From the NCBI GenBank assembly GCA_902567685.1, contig CACFNH010000002.1:106268-170267 (forward strand): a stretch of 64,000 nucleotides of DNA, written 5' to 3'. Shown piece after piece: positions 30,581 through 39,099 of the stretch (positions are counted from its first letter, which is position 1; every line of letters begins with the position of its first letter). Below the pieces are notes generated by a model. The model made no database searches. It was not told the origin of the DNA and saw only the letters and a list, made by a program, of their open reading frames with translations. The position numbers and the translations under genes are program-made. Source of the DNA: an uncultured Pelagibacteraceae bacterium. GTDB taxonomy: Bacteria > Pseudomonadota > Alphaproteobacteria > Pelagibacterales > Pelagibacteraceae.

Positions 30581-32297
30581 GGTTGTTATAAACCTCGTCG
30601 TTATTTATGGCTAAAATAGGTCCAATTTTTTTTATAATTTTGCCAGCTACATAAACAGAATTCCAACCAGACTCGTTTCTTTTAGTGGTTATCTTTTGTC
30701 CACGATAATCATAAACCAATTGTGGGGCAGGTTTTGGTTCATCTAATAAAATGAGCAAAACGTAATTTGGTTCATACATTGGAAAAACAGATATAAAAGT
30801 ATTCAATTTTTTGTTTGAGTATTTACCATAAAAATTTTTCTTAGCAGTCCCAGTTTTACCTCCAACATTAAATCCAAAAACGTCCGCTAAACTAGCTGTT
30901 CCATGTTTACTAGCTACAACTTCTCTAAGCATTAAATTAATTTCTCTACTAGTCTCATTAGATATAACTCTTTCTTTTTTAATATTTGGAATTTTATTTA
31001 GTCTTAAATTGGGTTTAACAATATATCCTCCATTAGACATTGCTGCGTAAGCTGCGGCTGCTTGTAGTGGTGTTGTGGTGATTCCATGCCCATAAGATAC
31101 AGTTTCTAATTTACATTTATCCCATCTGAAATTTATTGGTTTACCGACCTCATCCAGTTCAAATTCTAAAGTGCTCATTAGTTTTAACTTATTGAGAAAA
31201 CCTTTGTAACTTTCTTCTCCTATTTCTTTTGCTATCATAGCTGAACCTATATTTGAAGATCGAACTAGTATTTCTTCAACGGAGAGATCTTTTGGCAGTT
31301 CGTCGTGTTCTGAAATTATATATTTTGAACATTTAATATTTTTTGGAATATTTTTAATTATAGTATCAGGGGATAATAATTTTTTTTCTAAAGCTAGAGC
31401 TATAGTAAATGTTTTAAAAATAGATCCTAATTCAAAAACTCCTTTTGTTATTTTGTTTGTATAATCCGAATGACTAATATCATTTCGTAAATTAATATTA
31501 TAATCAGGTAAAGAAACTAGGGATAAAACCTCTCCTGTTTGAATGTTCATTAATAAACCAGCAGCTCCTATTGCCTTAAAATCTTCCATTGATTGCTCTA
31601 ATTCTTTTTTAATCAAATATTGCAGATTTGTATCTAGAGTTAATTGAAATGGTTCTTTTATCTTTTTTAAGTCTTTAAGCTCATTATCAAAATATTTTTC
31701 TACACCTGATATGCCATAATTATCATCATCTATTTGACCAAGAATATGACTATAAAGTTCTGCATTAGGATAAATTCTTGATTGCATTGACTCGAAAACT
31801 ATTCCTTTTTCACCAAGCAAAAAAATTTTATTTTCTTCTTCTACTGACAAGCGTTTTTTCAAATAAAAATATTTACCATTCAATAATTTTTTTTTTATCC
31901 AATCTTGAGAAATCTCAGGGAAATTTAATTTCATATTTAATAAAAATTTGTCTTTATCTTTAATTAAATTTGGTTTTACGGCCGCGTGATAAGATCTTAT
32001 ATTTCTTGAAATTAAATCTCCATTCCTATCAGTAATATCTCTTCTCAAAGGTAAGAAGTTATCGTTACTTTTTTTACTATATAAAAATTTAGGCTCTTGA
32101 AATGAAATTGATGTAATCTTTATTGAAAAGATTGTTATTAAACAAAAAAAGAAAAAAAACAGTATATAAATTCTATCTTCGGATATAAATGATTTTGATT
32201 TATTTTTTTCTTTTAAATTTGTTTCAAAATAATCCTCAAAATAAAAACTCTTTTGGTTTTTATTAAAATTTTTATTTTTCCTTGATTTTTTTTTCAT
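30558..32297 (-). CDS. ftsI: FtsI/PBP3, septal peptidoglycan transpeptidase
   Basis: Class B penicillin-binding protein of 579 residues: cytoplasmic Lys-rich tail, one membrane helix (about 43-60), dimerisation domain and transpeptidase domain with SxxK (Ser292-Lys295), SSN (347-349) and KTGT (481-484). It cross-links septal peptidoglycan with FtsW. It overlaps ftsL by 26 bases and murEF by 23. Confidence 0.96.
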   Translation of the reverse strand: MKKKSRKNKNFNKNQKSFYFEDYFETNLKEKNKSKSFISEDRIYILFFFFFCLITIFSIKITSISFQEPKFLYSKKSNDNFLPLRRDITDRNGDLISRNIRSYHAAVKPNLIKDKDKFLLNMKLNFPEISQDWIKKKLLNGKYFYLKKRLSVEEENKIFLLGEKGIVFESMQSRIYPNAELYSHILGQIDDDNYGISGVEKYFDNELKDLKKIKEPFQLTLDTNLQYLIKKELEQSMEDFKAIGAAGLLMNIQTGEVLSLVSLPDYNINLRNDISHSDYTNKITKGVFELGSIFKTFTIALALEKKLLSPDTIIKNIPKNIKCSKYIISEHDELPKDLSVEEILVRSSNIGSAMIAKEIGEESYKGFLNKLKLMSTLEFELDEVGKPINFRWDKCKLETVSYGHGITTTPLQAAAAYAAMSNGGYIVKPNLRLNKIPNIKKERVISNETSREINLMLREVVASKHGTASLADVFGFNVGGKTGTAKKNFYGKYSNKKLNTFISVFPMYEPNYVLLILLDEPKPAPQLVYDYRGQKITTKRNESGWNSVYVAGKIIKKIGPILAINNDEVYNNHVVKKTN

Positions 32298-32607
32298 TAA
32301 TAAAAGATTTTGTAGTTTTTTTTTGTTCGTTTAAAAATTGATCTAAACTAAAATAAATCTTTGAGTAATCTACGCTGGAATATTCTTCGTCACTATATTC
32401 TAAAATATTTCTTGATATATTTTGTGGTGAAGAGAGGTAATAATAATCTAACTCAGCCTCATACAAATTATTCTGCAAGTTTGCTATCTTCTTTTCAAAA
32501 ATTGAAACATTTTTTTCAATCATTCTAGTTTTTGTTTTAATTATTGAAGTGAATGTCATCAATATTGAAAAGGTTATAAGTGAAATAAATATCTTTTTAT
32601 TAAACAT
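32272..32607 (-). CDS. ftsL: FtsL-like divisome protein
   Basis: A 111-residue bitopic protein: N-terminal membrane helix (about residues 5-22), then a coiled-coil-like segment (NVSIFEKKIANLQNNLYEAE) and a charged tail. The sequence is poorly conserved. The call rests on this topology and on the classic position between rsmH and ftsI, with eight- and 26-base overlaps. Confidence 0.8.
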   Translation of the reverse strand: MFNKKIFISLITFSILMTFTSIIKTKTRMIEKNVSIFEKKIANLQNNLYEAELDYYYLSSPQNISRNILEYSDEEYSSVDYSKIYFSLDQFLNEQKKTTKSFINEKKIKEK

Positions 32608-33616
32608 TCAAACTTTCTAGATCTAAATATTTTTTAAACTTCTCCTTAAATATTTTTGGATCTTCAAATTTTTTTTCATTCCTTGTTGCAAATCTTAATT
32701 TTGCTGACCTTGAGGGTGGATTTTCATTTATTTCAGATTCTGAGGGTCTTATTAAATGGTTATTCTTATCTTTAAAAAATATTAGTCTTTTCAACTTCTC
32801 TTCTGGCAAATATCTTGATGGTCTTAAATTGTTTTCTGAATAGTTTTTAAAATAAAATTTAACAATTTTATCTTCAATAGAATGAAAACTAATAATAATA
32901 ATTTTTCCATCTTTTTTTATAAATCTTGTTGCTTTTATCATACCTTCTATTAATTCTGTGGTTTCTTTATTCACAAAAATTCTCAGTGCTTGAAAAGTTT
33001 TTGTACAAACGTTTATCTTCTTAGAAAAATTTTTCTTTTTGCTTCTTTTTATAATTTCAACCAATTCAGGTATTTTTGAAATTTTTTTTATTTTTCTAGT
33101 TTTTAAAATATTCTTTACAATTTTTCCGGCCTCTTTTTCCTCACCAAGAATTTTAATAATTAATTTTAAACTGTTCTCATTGAAGTTGTTTAAAACTTCC
33201 TCAGCAGAAATAGATGATAGACCCATCTTCATGTCTATTTTCTCATTAGATTTAAAAGAAAAACCTCTACTTAAGTCCATTAATTGAAATGAAGAAATGC
33301 CTAAATCAAATATTATAGTGTCTACCTTATCTTTTCCTTCTAATACTTTATCTAAATCGCTAAACTTTTCATTATGAAATGAGAATCTATTTAGATATTT
33401 TTCTGAAATTTCTTTTGCTTTTTTTCTGACAGATTTATCTCTATCTAAAGCTGTTACTTTTGTGTTAGGAAACTTTAATATCTCTTCAGAATACCCTCCT
33501 CCACCAAATGTGCAGTCAACAAAACTGCCTCCTTTTTCAGGAGAACAAATTTTAATGACTTCGTTTAACATCACTGGAAAATGGGAGGGCTCCAGTGATG
33601 TTTGAGGAACGTTCAT
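32600..33616 (-). CDS. rsmH: RsmH, 16S rRNA C1402 N4-methyltransferase
   Basis: AdoMet-dependent methyltransferase of 338 residues, formerly MraW. The motifs HFPVMLNEV, DCTFGGGGYSEEIL, ALDRDKSV, FDLGISSFQLMD and SFHSIEDKIVK are present, with an inserted helical domain between. It modifies C1402 in the ribosomal P site. ftsZ intervenes between it and mraZ, which normally precedes it directly. Confidence 0.96.
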   Translation of the reverse strand: MNVPQTSLEPSHFPVMLNEVIKICSPEKGGSFVDCTFGGGGYSEEILKFPNTKVTALDRDKSVRKKAKEISEKYLNRFSFHNEKFSDLDKVLEGKDKVDTIIFDLGISSFQLMDLSRGFSFKSNEKIDMKMGLSSISAEEVLNNFNENSLKLIIKILGEEKEAGKIVKNILKTRKIKKISKIPELVEIIKRSKKKNFSKKINVCTKTFQALRIFVNKETTELIEGMIKATRFIKKDGKIIIISFHSIEDKIVKFYFKNYSENNLRPSRYLPEEKLKRLIFFKDKNNHLIRPSESEINENPPSRSAKLRFATRNEKKFEDPKIFKEKFKKYLDLESLNV

Positions 33617-33634
33617 TGGTATTTAAGTCTTGCA

Positions 33635-35134
33635 TTAAAATTTTTGTCTTCTTAAGAAAGCAGGAATTTCAAAATTTTCCTCATCCTCATTAATGTCTTG
33701 ATCAAATAATTTTTCATCATGAGAATTGCTATGATCATCCTGAGAATTACTATGATCATCCTGTCTTTCTAAAGTTACAGTACTATCATCTTTAACAACT
33801 TCATCAGAGAAAAGTTGTGGCGTAAATTCCTCTTTATCATCAATAGAAGTCTGAGACTGGTCAATTTCAGGAATATTTGTTTCAGAGTTATTTTCTATAT
33901 AAGATGCGCTTTCAATTGAAACTCCAGATACCATATTTGCGTTTGTATCAGAGCTCAAATCTGATTCTTTTACACTTTCTGGTCTTTCACTTATTTCTGT
34001 TTTTTCATTAAGTTTCAAAGCTGTGGCTCCGTGTATGGAGCTTATAGTATTACTCTCTATATTGGTGTTTTTTGGAAATAAACCATCTGAGTAACCTGTA
34101 TTTCTGCTTTGTATTCTATTAACCATATTTACTACTGTTTTTTGGTCAGTAGTTCTAGTATCTAAGGCTGACCCTTCTAAAGATGTGGCTACAATTGAAA
34201 CTCTCATTTTGCCTGCAAGAGCCTCGTCTTGTATAGCGCCTGTAACTAGTTCTGCTTCGGGGTCTACTTCAGCTCTTATCTTATTGACTGCCTGATCGAC
34301 CTCAAAAAGTGTTATGTCTTTTCCTCCAGTTATATTAACTAGCAAACCTTTTGCTCCTTTCAATGAATAGTCATCTATCAATGGATTGTTTAGCGCTAGA
34401 TCAGTAGCTGTTATGGCTCTGTTCTCTCCTTCAGCTTCACCTGTTCCCATCATTGCTTTACCCATAGAAGTCATGACGGTTTCAACATCAGCAAAGTCTA
34501 AATTTATTAATCCTGGTCTAACCATTAAATCTGTTACACTTTGAACTCCATGTTTTAAAACTTTATTAGAAAGTTCAAAGGACTCTTCAAATGTTGTCGC
34601 TTCACTTGCAATTTTAAAAAGATTTTGATTAGGAACCACAATTGATGTGTCTAAATGTTTTTTTAGTTGTTCCCATCCTTCCAAGGCTCTTCTCATTCTT
34701 TTAGGTCCTTCATATTCAAAAGGAAGAGTAATAACGCCAACAGTTAAAATATTTAAATCTTTTGCTGCTCTAGCAATCACATGAGAAGCACCAGTTCCTG
34801 TTCCTCCTCCCATGCCAGCAGTAATAAAAATCATATTACTTCCCTGGATGTAACTTATTATCTCATTTAATGATTCATCTGCAGCAGCTTGTCCTATGTC
34901 ATTTTTTGCTCCAGCTCCCAAACCTTTTGTAAGGTTCATTCCAATTTGAATTTTTGCATCAGCTTTGTTTGCTTTTAAATCTTGCGCGTCAGTATTAACA
35001 GCAACAAACTCTACTCCTTCTAAGCCTGAATCGATCATTGCATTAATTGCATTTCCTCCTGCGCCACCAACACCTAAAACCAAAATTCTTGGTTTTAATT
35101 CCTTTAGTTCTCCACCGCCAATATTAATCGTCAT
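33635..35134 (-). CDS. ftsZ: FtsZ, tubulin-like division GTPase in an unusual locus
   Basis: Forms the Z-ring. It has 499 residues from the ATG at 35132-35134. That start is chosen because GGGAGGAAGA immediately precedes it and it overlaps the mraZ stop (ATGA). The GTP-binding tubulin signature GMGGGTGTGAS, NTDAQDL and GAKNDIGQAA are intact. A long acidic linker (about residues 320-485) leads to the conserved C-terminal peptide EIPAFLRRQ that binds FtsA and other partners. The linker contains a duplicated seven-residue unit. Placed between mraZ and rsmH, it is promoter-proximal in the dcw operon, unlike the usual ftsA-ftsZ order. Confidence 0.98.
   Translation of the reverse strand: MTINIGGGELKELKPRILVLGVGGAGGNAINAMIDSGLEGVEFVAVNTDAQDLKANKADAKIQIGMNLTKGLGAGAKNDIGQAAADESLNEIISYIQGSNMIFITAGMGGGTGTGASHVIARAAKDLNILTVGVITLPFEYEGPKRMRRALEGWEQLKKHLDTSIVVPNQNLFKIASEATTFEESFELSNKVLKHGVQSVTDLMVRPGLINLDFADVETVMTSMGKAMMGTGEAEGENRAITATDLALNNPLIDDYSLKGAKGLLVNITGGKDITLFEVDQAVNKIRAEVDPEAELVTGAIQDEALAGKMRVSIVATSLEGSALDTRTTDQKTVVNMVNRIQSRNTGYSDGLFPKNTNIESNTISSIHGATALKLNEKTEISERPESVKESDLSSDTNANMVSGVSIESASYIENNSETNIPEIDQSQTSIDDKEEFTPQLFSDEVVKDDSTVTLERQDDHSNSQDDHSNSHDEKLFDQDINEDEENFEIPAFLRRQKF
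33721..33762. repeat. 21-base tandem duplication inside the ftsZ linker
   Basis: Two adjacent 21-base units (33721-33741 and 33742-33762) differ at one base (GAATTGCT versus GAATTACT). They are in frame and give two copies of a DDHSNS-containing heptad in the disordered acidic linker. Confidence 0.85.
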
Positions 35135-35595
35135 TCTTCCTCCCTTTTTTGTTTGTTGTCCCATTTTAAGTTTGATCTATTTTGATGAGCTTTTTTTCTA
35201 GCAACTATTTTAAACTTACCAAAAAGTTTTGGTTCCCAAATTTGGAATGTTTTTCCTAAACCAACAAATAAAATATTATTTTTAATTTTTGCATGATTTA
35301 AAAGTTTGTGTGGAATCGAAACTCTGCCTTCGCCATCAAATTGTAAACTAATACTTTCTGAAAGTACTGAAGTAGCAAAATAATCTCTTTTGTCTTCAAA
35401 AGGATTAAGCGTATCTATAGTATTAGAAAGTTTTTCTATTCTATCTTGTGCACAGCACTCCAAAGCTAAGTGGCTAAATGAGGGATAGCTTATAAATCCG
35501 TTGTAACCTAAAGAGCTTAAGTGGGATCTAAAATTAGCTGGCACAGAAACCCTCCCTTTCTTGTCTAACTTGTTCTCGTAACTTGATAAAAACAT
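35131..35595 (-). CDS. mraZ: MraZ, dcw-operon transcriptional regulator
   Basis: A 154-residue protein with two AbrB-like DNA-binding halves, each showing the family motif (DKKGRVSVPANFR near residues 11-23 and DGEGRVSIPHKLL near 88-100). MraZ forms rings and represses the dcw promoter by binding TGGGN repeats, which are present upstream at 35685-35709. It is the first gene of the cluster and is coupled to ftsZ by a four-base overlap. Confidence 0.95.
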   Translation of the reverse strand: MFLSSYENKLDKKGRVSVPANFRSHLSSLGYNGFISYPSFSHLALECCAQDRIEKLSNTIDTLNPFEDKRDYFATSVLSESISLQFDGEGRVSIPHKLLNHAKIKNNILFVGLGKTFQIWEPKLFGKFKIVARKKAHQNRSNLKWDNKQKREEE

Positions 35596-35684
35596 AATTT
35601 TTTAAAATTCGCGCAGAAAGAGAGTCAAAAAACAAACTATTCAATAAAATCTCTTTCTTTATTACTCTCAATAAACCCTCCATT

Positions 35685-35709
35685 TGGGATTTCATGGGAT
35701 CATATGGGT
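35685..35709 (+). promoter_or_regulatory. MraZ operator: three TGGGN boxes at 10-base steps
   Basis: TGGGA (35685-35689), TGGGA (35695-35699) and TGGGT (35705-35709), each separated by five bases, the spacing known for MraZ binding sites in E. coli. The repeats read on the plus strand while mraZ is on the minus strand. They overlap the -10 element and the likely start site of the mraZ promoter, as expected for autorepression. Confidence 0.75.
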
Positions 35710-35727
35710 TTTATATTTTGCAGTCAA
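35699..35727 (-). promoter_or_regulatory. Promoter of the dcw operon (PmraZ)
   Basis: On the minus strand TTGACT (35722-35727), a 17-base spacer and TATGAT (35699-35704) form a near-consensus sigma-70 promoter about 100 bases before mraZ. The leader has no other open frame. Confidence 0.75.
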
Positions 35728-35787
35728 TATATTAGTTTTCCTTAAAAAGGATACAAAACAAGAACATTTACGGGGAATATTGTTGGA

Positions 35788-36150
35788 TAGCCAGATAGTC
35801 TATAAGCCGGGTTCTGTCATTTAAGATGTCATTTCTCTAGACTTAAACTCGCGATTAAGCTCAAGCGGCTAACCCAGATGACGAACTAAAGACTGTTTTC
35901 AGCATTATAAATGCAATGTCATCTCTATTTAGCCTTGCTCCCAGTGGGGTTTGCCGTGCGTTCTTTGTTACCAAAAAACCGGTGTGCTCTTACCACACCT
36001 TTTCACCCTTGCCTTGATAAGGCGGTTTATTTTCTGTGGCACTATCCCTGAGGTCACCCTCGCCAGCCATTAACTGGCACTGTGTCCTTATGGAGCCCGG
36101 ACTTTCCTCTATTAACCATTAGCTAATAGCGATCATCCAACTATCTGGCA
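35788..36150 (-). ncRNA. rnpB: RNase P RNA, bacterial type A
   Basis: Catalytic RNA of RNase P. Reading the minus strand, the hallmark GAGGAAAGTCCGGGCTCC lies near the 5' end and GGCGAGGGTGACCTCAGG further in. The P1 helix closes the molecule: GCCAGATAGT (36149-36140) pairs with ACTATCTGGC (35799-35790). Ends are set from P1 and may be off by a few bases. Confidence 0.95.
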
Positions 36151-36155
36151 TGAAC

Positions 36156-36184
36156 TATTTAGTGTTTTAATGTTCTAAAATCAA
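36156..36184 (-). promoter_or_regulatory. Candidate rnpB promoter
   Basis: On the minus strand TTGATT (36179-36184), a 17-base spacer and TAAATA (36156-36161) lie just before the P1 helix, so transcription would start near 36150. It occupies the gap after ampD. Confidence 0.5.
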
Positions 36185-36191
36185 GGAAAAT

Positions 36192-36914
36192 CTAGTTATT
36201 TTTAGCCAAATTATTACTTATTTCTAGGCATTCAAGATCTATTTTCCCGTTAACCTTTCTTTGTCTAAACCTCCTTTGAAAAGATCTAACTATCAAATTG
36301 TCTGTTTTAAAAGATTTTTTTTTATCAAAATATCTGTAACCAATTTTATATAAATTTTTGAAAAAAATATTTCTAAAATTTTTCACGTTAAAACTTTTAG
36401 GGAAAGATCTCTTTTTGCTTAAGGAGTACCATTTTCCTATTTTTCTTTTTTTAAGTTCAAGCCAAGGAAATTTTTCTCCCGGGTCAGATTTTCTTAATGG
36501 GGCTATATCTGAATGTCCTAATACAAAACTATCTTTAATTTTGTATTTTCTTTTTAACTTAATGCAAAGTTTAATAAGCATTTTTATTTGTTTTTTCGAA
36601 AATTTTTGATAACCAAATTGATGACCTTTATTGACTAACTCTATACCAATGGAATTAGCATTGAGATTCCTCAATTTTCCCCATTTTGATTTACCTGCGT
36701 GCCAGGCAATTTTGTTGTCTTCTACCATCTGAAAAATTTTTCCAGCTCTATCTATTAAATAGTGACAACTCACCTTATGTTTTCGACTTGTAAGTCTTTT
36801 AATAGATGCACGCACAGATTGCATTCCAGTATAGTGAATAATTATAAATTTTATTTTTTCTCTATTTCTCGCCTTTTTTGAATAATTGGGAGATTTAATT
36901 GATATATAGTTCAT
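36192..36914 (-). CDS. ampD: AmpD-type N-acetylmuramoyl-L-alanine amidase
   Basis: Zinc amidase (Amidase_2) that cleaves anhydro-muropeptides during cell-wall recycling. From the ATG at 36914 it has 240 residues. The zinc ligands are His27 (IIIHYTG), His134 (VLGHSDIAP) and Asp144 (KSDPGEKFPW). A C-terminal basic helical region (about 185-240) resembles a peptidoglycan-binding module. No signal peptide is evident from this start, which fits a cytoplasmic AmpD. An in-frame TTG at 36947 would add 11 residues. Confidence 0.88.
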   Translation of the reverse strand: MNYISIKSPNYSKKARNREKIKFIIIHYTGMQSVRASIKRLTSRKHKVSCHYLIDRAGKIFQMVEDNKIAWHAGKSKWGKLRNLNANSIGIELVNKGHQFGYQKFSKKQIKMLIKLCIKLKRKYKIKDSFVLGHSDIAPLRKSDPGEKFPWLELKKRKIGKWYSLSKKRSFPKSFNVKNFRNIFFKNLYKIGYRYFDKKKSFKTDNLIVRSFQRRFRQRKVNGKIDLECLEISNNLAKNN

Positions 36915-37023
36915 TTTTTTGGCTAAATTACTGACAAATATAAACAAAATTATAAGTAAAATCTCTTAAAATAAAAGAATGATTTATGTGCAATATCTGA
37001 CTAATTTCTATATATAGCGACCT

Positions 37024-37770
37024 ATGATATTTAAAAGATTCAATACATTAATTTTATCTGTTCTATTTATATTCTTTTCTGTAAACGCTTCTGCGCAAAC
37101 AGAAAAAGAGTGTTTTGAAAAGGCAAGCAGAGGAATTTTTAAATTTAATCAAGGTTTCGATAATGTGATTTTGGAGCCAGTTGCAAAATTATATAATAAA
37201 CTTCCTGAACCAATAAAAAATGGAACTGGTAATTTTACATCTAATATTGCTACCTTATTGTCGATTCCTAACCATCTTTTACAAGGAGAGATTAAATCTG
37301 CGGGACATGCAACGGGTAGTTTTTTAATTAATTCAACCGTAGGAGTGCTTGGTCTAGCCAACCCTGCAGCAGCTATGGGTTTAGATAATCAAAAAGAAGA
37401 TTTAGGACAAACATTAGGATCATATGGTGTTGGAGGAGGATGCTATTTTGTTTTGCCAATATTAGGTCCAACCACTGTTAGGGATACTGTCGGAATGTTT
37501 GGTGATAATTTAATAGATCCATTTGCTAGAGTAACTTGGCACGAAAAAGAAATAAAAAGTATTTCTGGGAACAAATTGGATTATGTTGGAATTAAAGCCG
37601 CAACAGCTGTTGATTTTAGAGGTGATAATATGACTAATTTTGAAAGTTTAGAAAAAAATTCAATTGACTTATATGCTGCAACAAAAAGTTTGTATTTACA
37701 AAATAGGGATAAAAAAATAAAAAATTCTTCAGACTCAGATGATGATGACTGGGGAAATCTAGATAAATAA
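37024..37770 (+). CDS. mlaA: MlaA (VacJ) family outer-membrane lipid transport protein
   Basis: Removes misplaced phospholipids from the outer leaflet of the outer membrane and passes them to MlaC. It has 248 residues with a signal peptide (cleavage after NASA) and the MlaA core FNQGFDNVILEPVAKLYNKL, FLINSTVGVLGLANPA, LGQTLGSYGVGGGCYFVLPILGP. There is no lipobox cysteine at the cleavage site, so it may not be lipidated. The tail is acidic (SDSDDDDWG). It is followed 14 bases later by mlaC. Confidence 0.92.
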   Translation: MIFKRFNTLILSVLFIFFSVNASAQTEKECFEKASRGIFKFNQGFDNVILEPVAKLYNKLPEPIKNGTGNFTSNIATLLSIPNHLLQGEIKSAGHATGSFLINSTVGVLGLANPAAAMGLDNQKEDLGQTLGSYGVGGGCYFVLPILGPTTVRDTVGMFGDNLIDPFARVTWHEKEIKSISGNKLDYVGIKAATAVDFRGDNMTNFESLEKNSIDLYAATKSLYLQNRDKKIKNSSDSDDDDWGNLDK

Positions 37771-37784
37771 TTATCAAATTTAAA

Positions 37785-38384
37785 ATGAAAAGATTGTTTT
37801 TTTTAATAGTCTTAGTATTTTTCTTCTCAAATAAATCATACGCGGTATCCTATAATTCAGACCCAAAAATTTTTATTACAGAACTAGTTGAAGATGCAAT
37901 TAAAACTTTAAGTGACAAAAGCATTTCCCAAGAAGAAAAAAATAAAACTATTGAAAAAATTGCCCGAGAAAATGTAGATATTAAGGCACTTGGTATGTAC
38001 ACTCTTGGAGATATAAGAAAATCATTAGAAAAAGAAAAACTAGAAAAATACCAAAAATTATTTGAAAAATATTTTTTAAAAAGCTTAACATCTAGACTAA
38101 CTGATTATTCAACTCAGAAATTTGAAGTTATTGATGCAGAACAAAAAAGTGCGAAGACTACGATTGTACATTCAAAAATAACTGCAAGTTCATCTCAGCC
38201 AGAAATTAAAATAGATTGGAGAGTCTATACCAAAGATCCTCTAAAACCTTTGATAAGAGATTTAATTGTTGAAGGCCTAAGTTTGGCTAGAACTCAAAAA
38301 GAGGAATTTGCTTCTATATTGAATTCCAATAATAATGACATAAATATTTTATTGTCTAAATTAGAAGAATTTATTTCAAATTAA
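37785..38384 (+). CDS. mlaC: MlaC-family periplasmic phospholipid carrier
   Basis: A 199-residue protein with an N-terminal signal peptide (about residues 1-20) and the Tol-Tol/MlaC domain (ALGMYTLGDIRKSL; IDWRVYTKDPLKPLIRDLIVEGLSLARTQ, written here in parts). It ferries lipids between MlaA and the MlaFEDB transporter. mlaFED are not in this window. Confidence 0.9.
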   Translation: MKRLFFLIVLVFFFSNKSYAVSYNSDPKIFITELVEDAIKTLSDKSISQEEKNKTIEKIARENVDIKALGMYTLGDIRKSLEKEKLEKYQKLFEKYFLKSLTSRLTDYSTQKFEVIDAEQKSAKTTIVHSKITASSSQPEIKIDWRVYTKDPLKPLIRDLIVEGLSLARTQKEEFASILNSNNNDINILLSKLEEFISN

Positions 38385-38402
38385 AATTTACAAAAATTGT
38401 GT

Positions 38403-38479
38403 TGGTGGGCCCGCCAGGATTCGAACCTGGGACCAATACATTATGAGTGTACTGCTCTAACCAGCTGAGCTACAGGCCC
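38403..38479 (-). tRNA. tRNA with CAU anticodon, probably tRNA-Ile2 (lysidine)
   Basis: A 77-base cloverleaf with encoded CCA: acceptor stem GGGCCTG/CGGGCCC, D-arm GCTC...GAGC, anticodon loop CTCATAA and T-loop TTCGAAT. The CAU anticodon fits Met or Ile2. The acceptor pairs C4-G69 and C5-G68 match the positive determinants for the lysidine synthetase TilS in E. coli Ile2, so Ile2 is favoured over elongator Met. Confidence 0.95.
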
Positions 38480-38544
38480 TTTGTCAATTCTGATATTTAC
38501 AGGCTATTTGATACTTGTTCAAGTACTACTTATTGAATGAAACG

Positions 38545-39099
38545 TTAGTTGGAATAAGGAGTCCTGTTAAATATTTTTTTTACAAAAGGCACAAAATCCT
38601 CAAGAGTCATTGATTTAAAATTGGGATCAAAAGATTTTTGGTCCCAATTTTCACAAAAATTAACTGTATCATTATAATATTTGTGTCCCTTAAATTCTTC
38701 TCTTGCGTTCTTATTTTTTCCAAGATGATGCGCGTAATAATATGTTTGAAAAATTCCATGCTTTTCTATTATCCAGTGAGTTTTTTCACTTACGTACGGT
38801 TTTAAAACAGCTGCAGCATATTCTGCGTGATTTAAAGGAGCTAATTCATCACCTATATCATGAAATAAGGAAGCAACGATCATCTCATCATTAGCATTAG
38901 CTTGAAATGCACGAGTTGCTGTTTGTAATGAATGTTCTAGTCTTGATACCTGATAACCTTGTAAAGTAGAATTCAAACTTCCAATAAATTTGATAAGTCT
39001 ATCTGCTGTACCTTTAATATATGTTTTTTCATGCTTATCCAAAAGAAGATAATCTTCTTTGGTACCATCTTTCATTTGAGTAAATCTTACTTTTTCCAT
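38545..39099 (-). CDS. HD-domain oxygenase-like protein (PhnZ/TmpB type)
   Basis: A 184-residue HD-domain protein. His56, His80-Asp81, His91, His114 and Asp153 form the expected metal-ligand series. The His-x23-His-Asp spacing equals that of PhnZ, a mixed-valence di-iron oxygenase that cleaves hydroxylated phosphonates. It overlaps by 13 bases with a 2-oxoglutarate dioxygenase gene upstream, and the known pathways PhnY-PhnZ and TmpA-TmpB use exactly this pair of enzymes. Function is inferred from fold and pairing; an ordinary HD phosphohydrolase cannot be excluded. Confidence 0.75.
   Translation of the reverse strand: MEKVRFTQMKDGTKEDYLLLDKHEKTYIKGTADRLIKFIGSLNSTLQGYQVSRLEHSLQTATRAFQANANDEMIVASLFHDIGDELAPLNHAEYAAAVLKPYVSEKTHWIIEKHGIFQTYYYAHHLGKNKNAREEFKGHKYYNDTVNFCENWDQKSFDPNFKSMTLEDFVPFVKKIFNRTPYSN

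Noticed and set aside
35135..35164. FtsZ starting ten codons earlier (MGQQTKKGGR...)
   Set aside because: The internal ATG at 35134 has a strong GGAGG site at the right distance and overlaps the mraZ stop; the upstream codons translate the mraZ 3' end out of frame.
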